Positions 17,304 through 27,935 of a stretch of DNA of 64,000 bases are shown in pieces. Below the pieces are notes generated by a model. That model worked only from the letters and a program-made list of their open reading frames with translations, made no database searches and was not told where the DNA came from. The position numbers were made by a program, and so were the translations under genes. Position 1 is the stretch's first letter; every line of letters starts with the position of its first letter. The stretch comes from a bacterium endosymbiont of Pedicinus badii. GTDB taxonomy: Bacteria > Pseudomonadota > Gammaproteobacteria > Enterobacterales > Enterobacteriaceae. The stretch covers positions 124,001 to 188,000 of the forward strand of contig NZ_LKAS01000001.1 in assembly GCF_002075085.1 (NCBI RefSeq), written 5' to 3'.

Positions 17304-17340
17304 AGTAAAATTTTTTCATAAAAACTCAAGTTAAATAACT

Positions 17341-17425
17341 AGTGAGGTTATTTAGTGACTAAAAGACAGCGTTTGTAAATCTTTCGTAATAGACTTCAGA
17401 AGTTTAAATCCTTCTTCTACTACCA
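17341..17425 (+). pseudogene. Decayed second tRNA-Tyr copy
   Basis: Aligns along its whole length with the tRNA at 17222: shared blocks TGTAAATCT, TAGACTTC and AAATCCTTCT, and it ends in CCA. The acceptor has a mismatch (AGTGAGG against TTCTACT), the D-loop GG is lost, the anticodon stem AGCGT/TCTTT no longer pairs, and the T-loop reads TTTAAAT. E. coli carries tandem tyrT/tyrV copies; here the second has degenerated. Confidence 0.85.
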
Positions 17426-17439
17426 TATGAAATAAAATC

Positions 17440-18230
17440 ATGAAAATTGTTTCTTTTAATGTAAATGGTATACGTGCAAGAATAGAAGCTATAAAAAATA
17501 TAATTCAATCAGATAATCCTGATATTATTGGTTTACAAGAAATTAAAACTTCCAATGAAAATTTTCCTTATTTAGAATTTCTAAAATATGGATACCAATC
17601 TTTGGTATATGGTCAAAAACAAAAGTATGGAGTAGCAATTTTAACTAAAATACCAAATAAAGATCTTTTTATAGGAATTAAAAAGAAAGAAAAAAATAAA
17701 AGATTTATAGGAATAAGTTTTGTAAAAAAAAAAAATTTTTCTTTTTTAATTGTTATGCTCCTCAAGGAGACAAGAAGAGCAATTTAAAAAAATTTTTAGA
17801 AAAAAAAAATTTTTTTAGAAATTTATTTAAGTATATAAAAAAAAATTTTTATGGTAAAAAAAACTTAATTTTATCTGGAGATTTCAATATTGCGCAAAAA
17901 GATTTAGATATAGGGATTAGTGAAAAACAAAAAAAATACTGGATAAAATCTAAAAAATGTTCTTTTTTACCAGAAGAAAGAGAATGGATCAAAAAAATAG
18001 AAAACTTAGGTCTAACGGATATATACAGATTTACGTATCCTTTTCACAGAAAGTTTTCCTGGTACGATTATAGATATTTTAAAAAATATAAAATAGGAAT
18101 GAGAATAGATACAATTTTTATAAGTAAAAATCTTATAAATTGTGTTAAAAAAATCAGTATGATGCAAAAATTCAGAGAATACAATAGACCCTCTGATCAT
18201 ATTCCTATTTTAATTGAAATTAAAATATAA
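17440..18230 (+). CDS. xthA: Exonuclease III, with an apparent one-base frameshift at an A12 run
   Basis: The first frame (17440-17787) starts MKIVSFNVNGIRARIEA and has the catalytic Glu34 in GLQEIKTSN, then stops. From about 17736 another frame carries on exactly where it should (CYAPQGDKKS), with LSGDFNIAQ, CSFLPEEREW, RIDTIFIS and PSDHIPILIE, the metal and catalytic residues matching E. coli Asp151, Asn153, Asp229 and His259, to a stop at 18228. One extra A in the run A12 (17724-17735) joins both into 263 residues (E. coli 268). It is the main AP endonuclease of base excision repair. No other damage is present, so it may still be functional through slippage, or the shift may be a sequencing error. 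Confidence 0.85.
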
Positions 18231-18306
18231 AAATTTTTATATAAAAATTTCATGAAATTTATTTTATTATTTAATTTTTTTTGATACAAAGGTTTAAATT
18301 AAAATA

Positions 18307-20157
18307 ATGCGTATAAAATTTTTAAAAATGATTTTTTCTCCAATTTTTTGGATTTGGAAAATTTTAAATTTTTTTAGAACCTTGTTACTAAACATTATTA
18401 CACTACTGGTATTTTTTTTCATTTTTCTGTTCTTTATATATTTTTCAAATAATAAAAAAAACGTAAAAGGAGTACTAAATATTGATATATTAGGATCAAT
18501 AGTAGATAAACCTCCAAAAACAAAAAAAATATACAAAATAAGTAATAGACTATTAGGAAGTTCAAAAAATTATCTTCCTGAAAATTCTGTGTATGAAATA
18601 TGCAATGCGATAAAAAAAGCAAAATTTGATGATAACATTAAAGGAATTATACTAAATCTACAGAATTTTTCAGATTCTGAATGCAATTTAATTGAATATA
18701 TAGGAAAGTATTTAAAAGAATTCAAAAAATCAGGAAAACCAATATATGCAATTAGTAATTCTTATGACAAAAAACAATACTTACTAGCTAGTTACTCTGA
18801 CAAAATATACTTAACTCCAGAGGGATCGGTAGATTTATATGGATTTTCTATAAATGATTTGTACTACAAAGATTTTTTAGACAAATTAAAAATAGAAAGA
18901 AATGTATTCAGAATTGGACCTTATAAAAGTGCTGTAGAACCTTTATTTAGAAACAATATGTCAGAAGAGTCTAGGAATAATAGAAAAAAATGGATAATTC
19001 AGATCTGGAACTCTTATAAAAAAATTATCGCAAAGAATAGGAATTCTAATGAAGATATTCTATTTCCAGATGCGGAAGAAACCATAGAAAAATTAAATAT
19101 TTTAGAAGGAAATTTGGCAAAATTAGCTTTAGAAAAGAAACTAGTCGACAAAATAATTTCTTTCTCTGATTTTGAAAGAGAAATGATAAAAATTTTTGGA
19201 ATTGATAAAAAGAAAAATACCTACAAATCTGTTAGCATCTATGAATATCAAAAAAAACAAAAAATTCCTAAAAACAGTCAAAAAATTGCAGTTGTTTTTT
19301 TAGACGGCATTATATCGGATTCTTATGAAAACAGTTCAATTATTAATTCTAAAAATTTTGTGAAGAATATAAAAGATATTCAAGAAAATCCAGAAGTACA
19401 AGGAATTGTTCTAAGAATAAATACTCCTGGAGGAAGTGTCGCAGCATCTGAAATAATTAGAAATTCTTTAAAAAAGTATTCTTTAGAAACTAAAAAACCT
19501 ATAGTTGTTTCAATGGGTTCTATAGCTGCATCTGGAGGATATTTAGTTTCTACTGCTGCAGATTATATAATTTCTGAAAGTAGTACACTAACTGGATCTA
19601 TAGGAATATTTAGTGTAGTGAACACTATTCAAAATGCTTTAAATGCTATAGGGATATACTCTGATGGAGTTTCTACAACTCAATTAGATGAAATCAGTGT
19701 TATCAAAAAATTATCTAAAGAAAACGCAGCTATTATAGATCTAATTACTAAAAAGAAATACGAAGATTTTATCAAAATCGTATCAAATTCTAGAAATAAA
19801 AAAATTGAAGAAATAGAAAAAATCAGTCAAGGTATAGTTTGGACAGGTAGAGATGCAAAAAAAATTGGACTGGTAGATGAAATTGGAGATTTTGATGATG
19901 CTATAAACAAAGCTTATAAAATGTGTAAAATCAAAGAAGGTAGTATAATTTGGTACTATAATAATTCTAGTATTTTAGACTCTATTCTTTATGAAAATAA
20001 ATTTTTAAATAGCATTTTATATAAAATTTTTAAAATAAATCTACTTTATTATCTTCCATATATAGAAGATATATTTAAAAATCAAGAAACAAATAAATTC
20101 ATATTTAATGAAAATAAAGATATGCAGTACGCTATTTGCACTTCTTGTAATAAATAA
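18307..20157 (+). CDS. sppA: SppA, signal peptide peptidase (protease IV)
   Basis: 616 residues (E. coli 618). It is an inner membrane serine protease with a Ser/Lys dyad: Lys207 in RIGPYKSAVEP and Ser409 in GSIAASGGY, almost the E. coli positions (209, 409). One N-terminal membrane helix is at about 17-45. Two S49 peptidase halves are visible, as expected for the 67K type. It cleaves leftover signal peptides. It stands between xthA and gapA in the expected region. Confidence 0.96.
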   Translation: MRIKFLKMIFSPIFWIWKILNFFRTLLLNIITLLVFFFIFLFFIYFSNNKKNVKGVLNIDILGSIVDKPPKTKKIYKISNRLLGSSKNYLPENSVYEICNAIKKAKFDDNIKGIILNLQNFSDSECNLIEYIGKYLKEFKKSGKPIYAISNSYDKKQYLLASYSDKIYLTPEGSVDLYGFSINDLYYKDFLDKLKIERNVFRIGPYKSAVEPLFRNNMSEESRNNRKKWIIQIWNSYKKIIAKNRNSNEDILFPDAEETIEKLNILEGNLAKLALEKKLVDKIISFSDFEREMIKIFGIDKKKNTYKSVSIYEYQKKQKIPKNSQKIAVVFLDGIISDSYENSSIINSKNFVKNIKDIQENPEVQGIVLRINTPGGSVAASEIIRNSLKKYSLETKKPIVVSMGSIAASGGYLVSTAADYIISESSTLTGSIGIFSVVNTIQNALNAIGIYSDGVSTTQLDEISVIKKLSKENAAIIDLITKKKYEDFIKIVSNSRNKKIEEIEKISQGIVWTGRDAKKIGLVDEIGDFDDAINKAYKMCKIKEGSIIWYYNNSSILDSILYENKFLNSILYKIFKINLLYYLPYIEDIFKNQETNKFIFNENKDMQYAICTSCNK

Positions 20158-21183
<1,026 letters not shown>

Positions 21184-21232
21184 ATCTATATTCATTAGTA
21201 TTTATTTTATAATTACTTTAAGGTATTAAGAT

Positions 21233-22969
21233 TTGCACAATACAGATAGCTTATTTATTATAAGCGCTATTCTAATTAGCATCAGCATTATACTAAGTTC
21301 AATTTCTTCTCGTTTAGGAATTCCTATATTAGTAATTTTTTTGGCTATAGGAATGTTAGCAGGAGTAGACGGAATAGGAAAAATAGATTTCAACGACTAC
21401 TCAATTGCTTATTTTATTAGTAATCTGTCTTTAGCAATAATTCTACTAGACGGAGGTATGAGAACAAAAAAATCTGCTTTTTCTGTTGCTATAAAACCTT
21501 CTTTATCGTTATCTGTTTTAGGTGTAGCAATCACTGCAGGAATGACTGGAATGATGGCTTCTTATTTATTTAGTCTAAATATTATAGAAGGAATGTTAAT
21601 AGGAGCTATCATATCTTCCACTGATGCAGCAGCTGTTTTTTCCCTTATAGGAAATAAAGGAATTAATGAAAGAGTTAGTTCTACTTTAGAACTAGAATCT
21701 GGAAGCAATGATCCTATGGCTGTTTTCCTTACTACTACACTCATCTCTGCTATAAAAAATAAAAGTAATTTTTCTTTTTTTTTCTTTATACTACATTTTT
21801 TTCAAGAATTTGGATTAGGTATTCTAACAGGATTTTTAGGAGGATGGCTTTTACAAAAGGCAATTAATAAAATTTCTTTATCAAATAGTTTGTATCCTTT
21901 GCTAGCAATTAGTGGAGGAATTTTAGTATTCTCAATAACAAATTTTTTTGGAGGAAGTGGAATATTAGCAATATATTTATGCGGATTTTTTTTAGGAAAT
22001 CATCCAATAAAAAATAGATACGGTATATTACAAACCTTTGATGGAATGGCTTGGTTAAGTCAAATTTGTATGTTTCTGGTGTTGGGATTATTAGTTACTC
22101 CTAGTGATTTAATTAAGATTTCCATGCCTTCTTTGTTTTTATCTATTTGGCTAATGCTGATAGCGAGACCTTGTTCAATATTTTTAAGTTTATTATTTTT
22201 TAAAGAATATTCTTTAAAAGAAAGAATATTTTTATCTTGGGTAGGTTTAAGAGGAGCAGTTCCAATTATTTTAGCAGTTTTTCCAATGATGGCAGGTTTA
22301 AATAATTCAAAATTGTATTTTAATGTAGCTTTTTTTGTTGTACTAATTTCTCTTTTATTTCAAGGTACTTCTTTAAGTTTTGCTGCTAGATTTGCAGGAG
22401 TAATTATTCCTCCTATTTCTTTGCCTATGATAAGAATTGGAATAGATATATGTCCAAAAAATCATTGGGAGCAATTTATATATAGAATAAAAAAAAGAAG
22501 TTCTTGTATAGGTATTTTATTAAAAGACATTAAAATTCCGAAAAACTCTAAAATTACGGCTATTTTTAGAAAAAATATGTTGATTAATTTGCATCCGTAT
22601 ATAAGAATAAAAAAAGACGATATTCTTTGTATAATAGGAAAAGAAAAGAATTTATCTTATCTTAGTAAAGTATTTAGTTGTAAACCAAAAAACAAAAAAT
22701 TTATTTTTGGAATTTTTATACTAAACGCTAGAACTAAAATATACGAAATATCAAAAATTTACGGAATACAATTTTCTAAAAAAATTTCAAAAAATATTAG
22801 TTTAGAAAAATTTTTTATGAAACTTACAAAAAATATTACTCCTGTAGTTGGAGATAGTATATTATTTGAAAATATGATCTGGATAATTGCTGAAAAAAGA
22901 AATTATAAAATAAAAAAAATAGGAATAAAACTTTTAGAAAAATCTTCTATTTTTTATAGAAATACCTAA
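21233..22969 (+). CDS. cvrA: CvrA (NhaP2-type) K+/H+ antiporter
   Basis: 578 residues, the same length as E. coli CvrA, with CPA1-type membrane helices (about 1-400) and a cytoplasmic C-terminal regulatory part of TrkA-C type. The start is TTG at 21233, giving MHNTDSLFIISAILISISII, which aligns with the E. coli N-terminus. Motifs SSRLGIPILVIFLAIGMLAGVDG and SSTDAAAVFSLI (with the transport Asp) are kept. It exports K+/Na+ for protons and regulates volume at low osmolarity. It is convergent with dadX (23-base overlap), as in E. coli. Confidence 0.95.
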   Translation: MHNTDSLFIISAILISISIILSSISSRLGIPILVIFLAIGMLAGVDGIGKIDFNDYSIAYFISNLSLAIILLDGGMRTKKSAFSVAIKPSLSLSVLGVAITAGMTGMMASYLFSLNIIEGMLIGAIISSTDAAAVFSLIGNKGINERVSSTLELESGSNDPMAVFLTTTLISAIKNKSNFSFFFFILHFFQEFGLGILTGFLGGWLLQKAINKISLSNSLYPLLAISGGILVFSITNFFGGSGILAIYLCGFFLGNHPIKNRYGILQTFDGMAWLSQICMFLVLGLLVTPSDLIKISMPSLFLSIWLMLIARPCSIFLSLLFFKEYSLKERIFLSWVGLRGAVPIILAVFPMMAGLNNSKLYFNVAFFVVLISLLFQGTSLSFAARFAGVIIPPISLPMIRIGIDICPKNHWEQFIYRIKKRSSCIGILLKDIKIPKNSKITAIFRKNMLINLHPYIRIKKDDILCIIGKEKNLSYLSKVFSCKPKNKKFIFGIFILNARTKIYEISKIYGIQFSKKISKNISLEKFFMKLTKNITPVVGDSILFENMIWIIAEKRNYKIKKIGIKLLEKSSIFYRNT

Positions 22970-24026
22970 TATCTTTAGAAATATTACTAAAAATTTGATA
23001 AGAACTTGTTTGACAAAATTCAGCTACTTCATTAATTTTTATATTTTCTCCCCAAAGTTCAACTTTAGATCCTAAAGATGCTTGCGGACAAAATTGTAGA
23101 TCTACAACCATCATATTCATACAAACAAATATGACAAAGCATTTTTTTCCTTCAACTAAACAATATGAGTGTCCAATACGAATTTTTTTTGGATATCCGT
23201 CATTATATCCACAGGCTACAATCCCAACTTTTCTACTTTTAATTTTTTTTTCCTTATTATAGTATCCAAAATTCTTTCTTATATTAGAAAATTCTTGTAT
23301 AGATATTATCTCACTTTGCAAAGTCATTACAGGTTTTATTTTATACTGTTTAACCTTTTTTTCAAATTTCTTACTAGGAGAAACTCCATATAGCAAAATA
23401 CCTGGTCTAACAAAATCTAAATGTGTTTCTTTAGAAAGAAGCATAGAAGCAGAATTTGCGAGACAGAAACTATTTACTGGTATTTTCGTGCTAATATTTT
23501 TAATAGTATACATAATTTTTTTAGTACTTTTTTTGCTATTAGTATTGTAAAAATGAGTCATTAAAATTATATTAGAAAATTTTTTTGTTTTTTTCATTTC
23601 TATCCAAAATTTTATAAAATTTTTCTTATCAAAACCTAATCGATTCATTCCACTATTCAACTTAATAAATATATTTTCTGAAATGAAAGAACTATTTTTG
23701 AGAATTTTGACTTGCCATTTATTATGAATTACCAAAGTGATTCTGTACTTTACAATAAGTTCTAATTCTTCTTTTTTGAAAAATCCACAAAGCAATAAAA
23801 TAGGTTTTTTCCAACCATTTTTTCTAAGAAAAATTGCTTCTCTTATTTCTAAAACTGCAAATCCGTTGGCTTTTTTTAGTCCTAGTATAGCACTCATCAA
23901 ACTATGTCCATAAGCATTAGATTTTACTACTGCCCATATAAATGAATTTTGTACTATTTTTTTAATTATAGATAAATTTTTTGAAAAATTCTTCAAATTG
24001 ATATTTATAAAAACTGGTCTATACAT
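22947..24026 (-). CDS. dadX: Alanine racemase (DadX type)
   Basis: 359 residues. The PLP lysine is Lys35 in AVVKSNAYGHS, the second catalytic residue is the Tyr in VACGYNDGYPK, and NSGMNRLGF and RPGILLYG are family motifs. It makes D-alanine for peptidoglycan. The adjacency to cvrA identifies it with the dadX locus, although here it has to serve biosynthesis (no dadA beside it), so functionally it may replace alr. It overlaps cvrA at the 3' end. Confidence 0.92.
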   Translation of the reverse strand: MYRPVFININLKNFSKNLSIIKKIVQNSFIWAVVKSNAYGHSLMSAILGLKKANGFAVLEIREAIFLRKNGWKKPILLLCGFFKKEELELIVKYRITLVIHNKWQVKILKNSSFISENIFIKLNSGMNRLGFDKKNFIKFWIEMKKTKKFSNIILMTHFYNTNSKKSTKKIMYTIKNISTKIPVNSFCLANSASMLLSKETHLDFVRPGILLYGVSPSKKFEKKVKQYKIKPVMTLQSEIISIQEFSNIRKNFGYYNKEKKIKSRKVGIVACGYNDGYPKKIRIGHSYCLVEGKKCFVIFVCMNMMVVDLQFCPQASLGSKVELWGENIKINEVAEFCQTSSYQIFSNISKDIRYFYKK

Positions 24027-24200
24027 TTAACAAATTTTAGAAAATTTCTTTTCAATTGTATAACGAAAAAACAATTATTAAAATTTTTATGCCCACTTAA
24101 AACCATTTAAATTTTTTAATTTATAAAAAATTTTATATAATACAAGTATTCTAAAAAATACTATCCCTAATTTTTAATATTTTATTTTACTAATTGTAAT

Positions 24201-24833
24201 ATGCAAATTAAAGTTAGAAACTTTTCTTTTTTTGTCATATACGTATATGAAAAAGATGTAAATAAACTACAAAAAAAAATCTTTCATTTTTTAGAAAAAA
24301 ATCCAATTTTTTTAAAAAATATTCCTATTATTGTAAATTTTAAAAATACAAAAAAAAACTTTCCTAAAAAACTTTTTTTAAAAATAATTACAAAAATGGG
24401 ACTAAATGTAGTAGGTGTAACAAAAAAAAAAATCAAAAAAGAAAATTTTGTGCGTGCAAATTTTTCTATGAAAAAAAATAATTTTCTTTCTAAAAAACAA
24501 AAATCCTTTAAAGTTATACAAAGAACAATTAGATCAGGACAGAAAATATACGAAAGAAAAAAAGATTTAATAGTACTTAGTAATATTAATTCAGGAGCAG
24601 AAATAATTTCTGATTACAATATATATATTTATGGAACTCTAAGAGGAAAAGCTTTAGCAGGATTTTCCGGAAATAAAGAATGTCAAATATTTTGTACTAA
24701 ATCAATACCAGAAATGCTTTCTATAGCTGGAAAATGCTGTTTTTATGAAGATATACCAAAAAATCTTATAAAAAAATCTGTTAGATTTTTTTTATTAAAT
24801 AATAGGATTTGTATGCAAAAAATACTAGTATAA
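24201..24833 (+). CDS. minC: MinC, septum-site inhibitor
   Basis: 210 residues (E. coli 231). The N-terminal half, which blocks FtsZ, is degenerate and Lys-rich. The C-terminal half, which binds MinD, is well kept: VIQRTIRSGQKIYERK, then the beta-helix repeats SGAEIISDYNIYIYGTLRGKALAGF and IFCTKSIPEMLSIAGKC. It is the first gene of minCDE, 16 bases before the MinD start. Apparent loss in the N domain may reflect relaxed constraint. Confidence 0.93.
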   Translation: MQIKVRNFSFFVIYVYEKDVNKLQKKIFHFLEKNPIFLKNIPIIVNFKNTKKNFPKKLFLKIITKMGLNVVGVTKKKIKKENFVRANFSMKKNNFLSKKQKSFKVIQRTIRSGQKIYERKKDLIVLSNINSGAEIISDYNIYIYGTLRGKALAGFSGNKECQIFCTKSIPEMLSIAGKCCFYEDIPKNLIKKSVRFFLLNNRICMQKILV

Positions 24834-24849
24834 ATTTTGAGGAATGATA

Positions 24850-25662
24850 ATGACAAAAATTATTGTTGTCACTTCTGGAAAAGGAGGAGTTGGTAAAACT
24901 ACTTCCAGCGCTTCCATAGCAATGGGTTTAGCAAAAATTGGATACAAAACAGCAGTTATAGATTTTGACATAGGATTAAGAAATTTAGATTTAATTATGG
25001 GATGTGAAAGAAGAGTAGTATACGATTTTATAGATGTAATAAGAGGCAATGCAAATCTTTCTCAAGCTCTAATTAAAGATAAAAGAAGTACAAATCTTTT
25101 TATTCTTCCAGCTTCTCAAACAAAAGATAAAGATTCTCTTAATAAAGTAGGGATAAAAAAAATTTTCGATGAACTTGCTAAAAAAAATTTTAGGTTTATT
25201 ATTTGTGATTCTCCAGCTGGAATAGAATTAGGTTTTTTAATGGCTTTGTACTATGCAGATGAAGCTATTATAGTTACTAATCCTGAAATCTCTTCTGTAA
25301 GAGATGCAGATAGAATACTAGGAATTATCGCATCAAAATCTTATAAATCAGAAAATAATCTTAATCCAATAAGAGAACATTTATTGATTAACAGATATAA
25401 TGCTAATTTAGTTAGTAAAGGAGATATGATGAGTACAAAAGATATAATGGAAATCTTAGGGATACCAATTATTGGTATAATTCCTGAAGATAAACTGGTT
25501 TTAAAATCTTCTAACATAGGAAAGCCTGTTATACTACAAAAAAATTCTATAGCAGGAAAAGAGTACTATAACACTGTACTACGTTTGCTTGGAAGAAAAA
25601 TAGAATTTCCTTTCTTAAAAAAGAAATTTGGATTTTTTAGAAGAATATTTAGGAGAATTTAA
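24850..25662 (+). CDS. minD: MinD, septum-site ATPase
   Basis: 270 residues from the ATG at 24850, the same as E. coli. The upstream ATG at 24844 is too close to the TGAGG ribosome site (24838-24842), so the second start is preferred. The deviant Walker A GKGGVGKT has Lys11 and Lys16, followed by VIDFDIGLRNLDLIMG. The C-terminal amphipathic membrane-targeting helix is FLKKKFGFFRRIFRRI. MinD with ATP binds the membrane, recruits MinC and is released by MinE, giving pole-to-pole oscillation. Confidence 0.97.
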   Translation: MTKIIVVTSGKGGVGKTTSSASIAMGLAKIGYKTAVIDFDIGLRNLDLIMGCERRVVYDFIDVIRGNANLSQALIKDKRSTNLFILPASQTKDKDSLNKVGIKKIFDELAKKNFRFIICDSPAGIELGFLMALYYADEAIIVTNPEISSVRDADRILGIIASKSYKSENNLNPIREHLLINRYNANLVSKGDMMSTKDIMEILGIPIIGIIPEDKLVLKSSNIGKPVILQKNSIAGKEYYNTVLRLLGRKIEFPFLKKKFGFFRRIFRRI

Positions 25663-25663
25663 A

Positions 25664-25915
25664 ATGAATTTTTTAAATTTCTTTAATTCCAAAAAGTTGA
25701 ACACTGCAAAAATTGCGAAAAATAGACTTAGAATTCTTATAGATAGTAAAAGAAATAAAAAAAATAAAAGTTTTCCTTCTTTTTTAAGAAAAAAATTAAT
25801 AACAAAAATTTGCCAACATTATAAAGTTGAACCTAATATGATATCTATAAAAATTAGAAAAAATAATAAAAGTTCTTCATTTTTAGTCTGTAAAATTGAA
25901 ATTTTTAAAAAGTGA
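25664..25915 (+). CDS. minE: MinE, topological specificity factor
   Basis: 83 residues (E. coli 88). The start is ATG at 25664 (MNFLNFFNSKKLNTAKIAKNR) with GGAG eight bases upstream; it starts just after the minD stop. A longer reading from 25628 lies within minD and is not likely. The N-terminal helix that displaces MinC from MinD (TAKIAKNRLRILI) and the C-terminal dimer domain (ISIKIRKNNKSS) are visible. Its 3' end overlaps tsaB by 11 bases. Confidence 0.95.
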   Translation: MNFLNFFNSKKLNTAKIAKNRLRILIDSKRNKKNKSFPSFLRKKLITKICQHYKVEPNMISIKIRKNNKSSSFLVCKIEIFKK

Positions 25916-26528
25916 TTTTTTTTTTAAAAAATAATTTTGCTACTATTCCTACATGACGAGCATCTATTTTGCATAAATCATGGAAAATTAAATTTTTGTT
26001 ATTTTTTACTTTTAAAATTTCTTTTTTCCCGTATCCTAAAAAAATAGTTCTTTCTTTGATATATTTTACATAATTAAGAATTTTCTTCACAGAAAATTTT
26101 TCTTCTTTTTTTTTTAAAAAAATCCAATTTCCTAAATTGTTTTTTAAACAACTGGCGAAATACATTTTTTTTTTTTTGTATCGAATAGATATTACTACTC
26201 TGTTAAGTTGTATTTTTTTTTTGATTGTTTCTGCCAAAATAATATACAAAGGTATTGCGAGAATAGGTACTTTTTTAATAAAAAATATACTATTTGCTAT
26301 ACATTGTGCTACTTTGATTCCTGTAAAATTTCCAGGACCACAATTAAAAGAAATAGCATCAATAGATTTATTAGAAATTTTAGATTTTTTAAATAAATCT
26401 TCTATCATAGGAAAAATATACTTAGTATACTGTCTTAGAACTATTTTATTTTTGTAAAAAATTTTTTTTCCTTTAAAAATTGCAACAGAACAAGTACTTG
26501 TGGTAGTGTCTATACATAAAATTTTCAT
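25905..26528 (-). CDS. tsaB: TsaB, tRNA threonylcarbamoyladenosine (t6A) synthesis subunit
   Basis: 207 residues (E. coli TsaB/YeaZ 231). It has the ASKHA-fold start MKILCIDTTTSTCSVAI and the motif FNCGPGNFTGIKVAQ. It scaffolds the TsaBDE complex that makes t6A37 on ANN-decoding tRNAs, an essential modification. The C-terminus is shortened. Its start is only 17 bases from the divergent pabB start, so both promoters must lie inside the opposite gene. Confidence 0.93.
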   Translation of the reverse strand: MKILCIDTTTSTCSVAIFKGKKIFYKNKIVLRQYTKYIFPMIEDLFKKSKISNKSIDAISFNCGPGNFTGIKVAQCIANSIFFIKKVPILAIPLYIILAETIKKKIQLNRVVISIRYKKKKMYFASCLKNNLGNWIFLKKKEEKFSVKKILNYVKYIKERTIFLGYGKKEILKVKNNKNLIFHDLCKIDARHVGIVAKLFFKKKITF

Positions 26529-26545
26529 GTCAGTATTATTAAATT

Positions 26546-27913
26546 ATGTACTACGAATCTTTATCTTATCAAGAAAATAAAATATTAGAAATATTTAGTC
26601 ATTTTTCTGATATTCCTTGGTCTATTTTACTACATTCCGGAAATAATAATAAAAAAGATGGAAAATATGATATTTTTTCTTCTTTTCCAGAAGTTACACT
26701 ACTAACAAAAAATTTCTATACTTTTGTTACTTATAAAAATAAAAGTTTTGTAAGCACTAAAGATCCTATTGAATTAGTAGAATATTTTTTTTCAAAATTT
26801 AATAGAGTAAAAAGAAAAAAGAACATTCCTTTTCAAGGAGGAGCAATGGGATTTTTAGGATACGATCTATCAAAATATTTTTTTTCTGGAATTCCCAATA
26901 TTTCTAAAAAAGATCTATATCTTCCAGATATGGCTGTAGGAATATACAATTGGGCGATTATTTCTGAATTTAAAAAAAAAAAGATTACTTTAGTCAGTAG
27001 AAAAAATCCCAATAAAATTATAAAAATGATTAAATCATTAAAAAATAACAAAAAAGAAAATTTTTCTTTGTCTAGCTCATGGAAATCAAACATGTCAAAA
27101 TTAGAATATAAAAAAAAATTTGAAAAAATTTTTTCGCATCTGAATAAAGGAAATTGCTACCAAATTTGTTTTGGACAAAGATTTTTTTCTTCATATTCTG
27201 GAAATGAATGGAGAGCTTTTTGTAATTTACTATTTTACAATTCTGCTTCTTTTTCTTCTTTTATTAGAATTAATAATTCTCAAACTATATTAAGTTTTTC
27301 ACCAGAAAGATTTTTACAAGTAAAAAAAAAATGTGTTATTTCAGAACCTATTAAAGGAACAACAAATAGATCTAGTAATAAAAAAATAGACAAAAAAAAG
27401 AAAATAGATTTGTTTTTATCAGAAAAAAATAAATCTGAAAATGTTATGATTGTAGATCTATTAAGAAACGATATAGGAAAAATTGCTATTCCAGGGAGTG
27501 TGTATGTTTCTTCTTTATTTAGAATAGAGAAACTTAAAAAAGTTTATCAGATGGTAAGTACAATTAATGGAAAAATTAGTAGCAATAAAAAAATTTTTAA
27601 ATTAATTCGTTCTTGTTTTCCAGGAGGTTCAATTACTGGTGCTCCTAAAATAAAAGCTATGCAAATTTTAGAAAGTATAGAACCAAACAAAAGAAATGCT
27701 TGGTGCGGAAATGTTTTTTATTTAAGTTTTTGTAAAAATTTTGATAGTAATATACTAATTAGAACTTTAATAACAGAAGAAAAAAAGATATATTGTTCTG
27801 CAGGTGGTGGCATAACTATATCTAGTAAGTATGAAGAAGAATTTGAAGAAACTATACATAAAATAATGTCTATTATTCCAGTTTTAAACGCAAAATATGG
27901 TATTTTAATTTAA
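26546..27913 (+). CDS. pabB: Aminodeoxychorismate synthase component I
   Basis: 455 residues (E. coli 453). Chorismate-binding enzyme motifs: SFSPERFLQV, EPIKGTTNRS with the catalytic Lys, ENVMIVDLLRNDIG and GGSITGAPKIKAM. With a glutaminase partner (PabA or TrpG, not in this window) it makes 4-amino-4-deoxychorismate for folate synthesis. folE at 51437 is in the same overall pathway. In E. coli pabB lies near tsaB, with the genes between them missing here. Confidence 0.95.
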   Translation: MYYESLSYQENKILEIFSHFSDIPWSILLHSGNNNKKDGKYDIFSSFPEVTLLTKNFYTFVTYKNKSFVSTKDPIELVEYFFSKFNRVKRKKNIPFQGGAMGFLGYDLSKYFFSGIPNISKKDLYLPDMAVGIYNWAIISEFKKKKITLVSRKNPNKIIKMIKSLKNNKKENFSLSSSWKSNMSKLEYKKKFEKIFSHLNKGNCYQICFGQRFFSSYSGNEWRAFCNLLFYNSASFSSFIRINNSQTILSFSPERFLQVKKKCVISEPIKGTTNRSSNKKIDKKKKIDLFLSEKNKSENVMIVDLLRNDIGKIAIPGSVYVSSLFRIEKLKKVYQMVSTINGKISSNKKIFKLIRSCFPGGSITGAPKIKAMQILESIEPNKRNAWCGNVFYLSFCKNFDSNILIRTLITEEKKIYCSAGGGITISSKYEEEFEETIHKIMSIIPVLNAKYGILI

Positions 27914-27935
27914 TGAAATTAATTTAGGAAAAATT

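Noticed and set aside
17440-17787. xthA as a 115-residue protein
   Set aside because: The rest of exonuclease III follows in another frame with catalytic residues intact; this is one gene with a frameshift.
24027-24200. Possible small RNA between dadX and minC
   Set aside because: Only a TATAAT-like box (24136-24141) is visible; no -35 element, hairpin or terminator supports an RNA gene.
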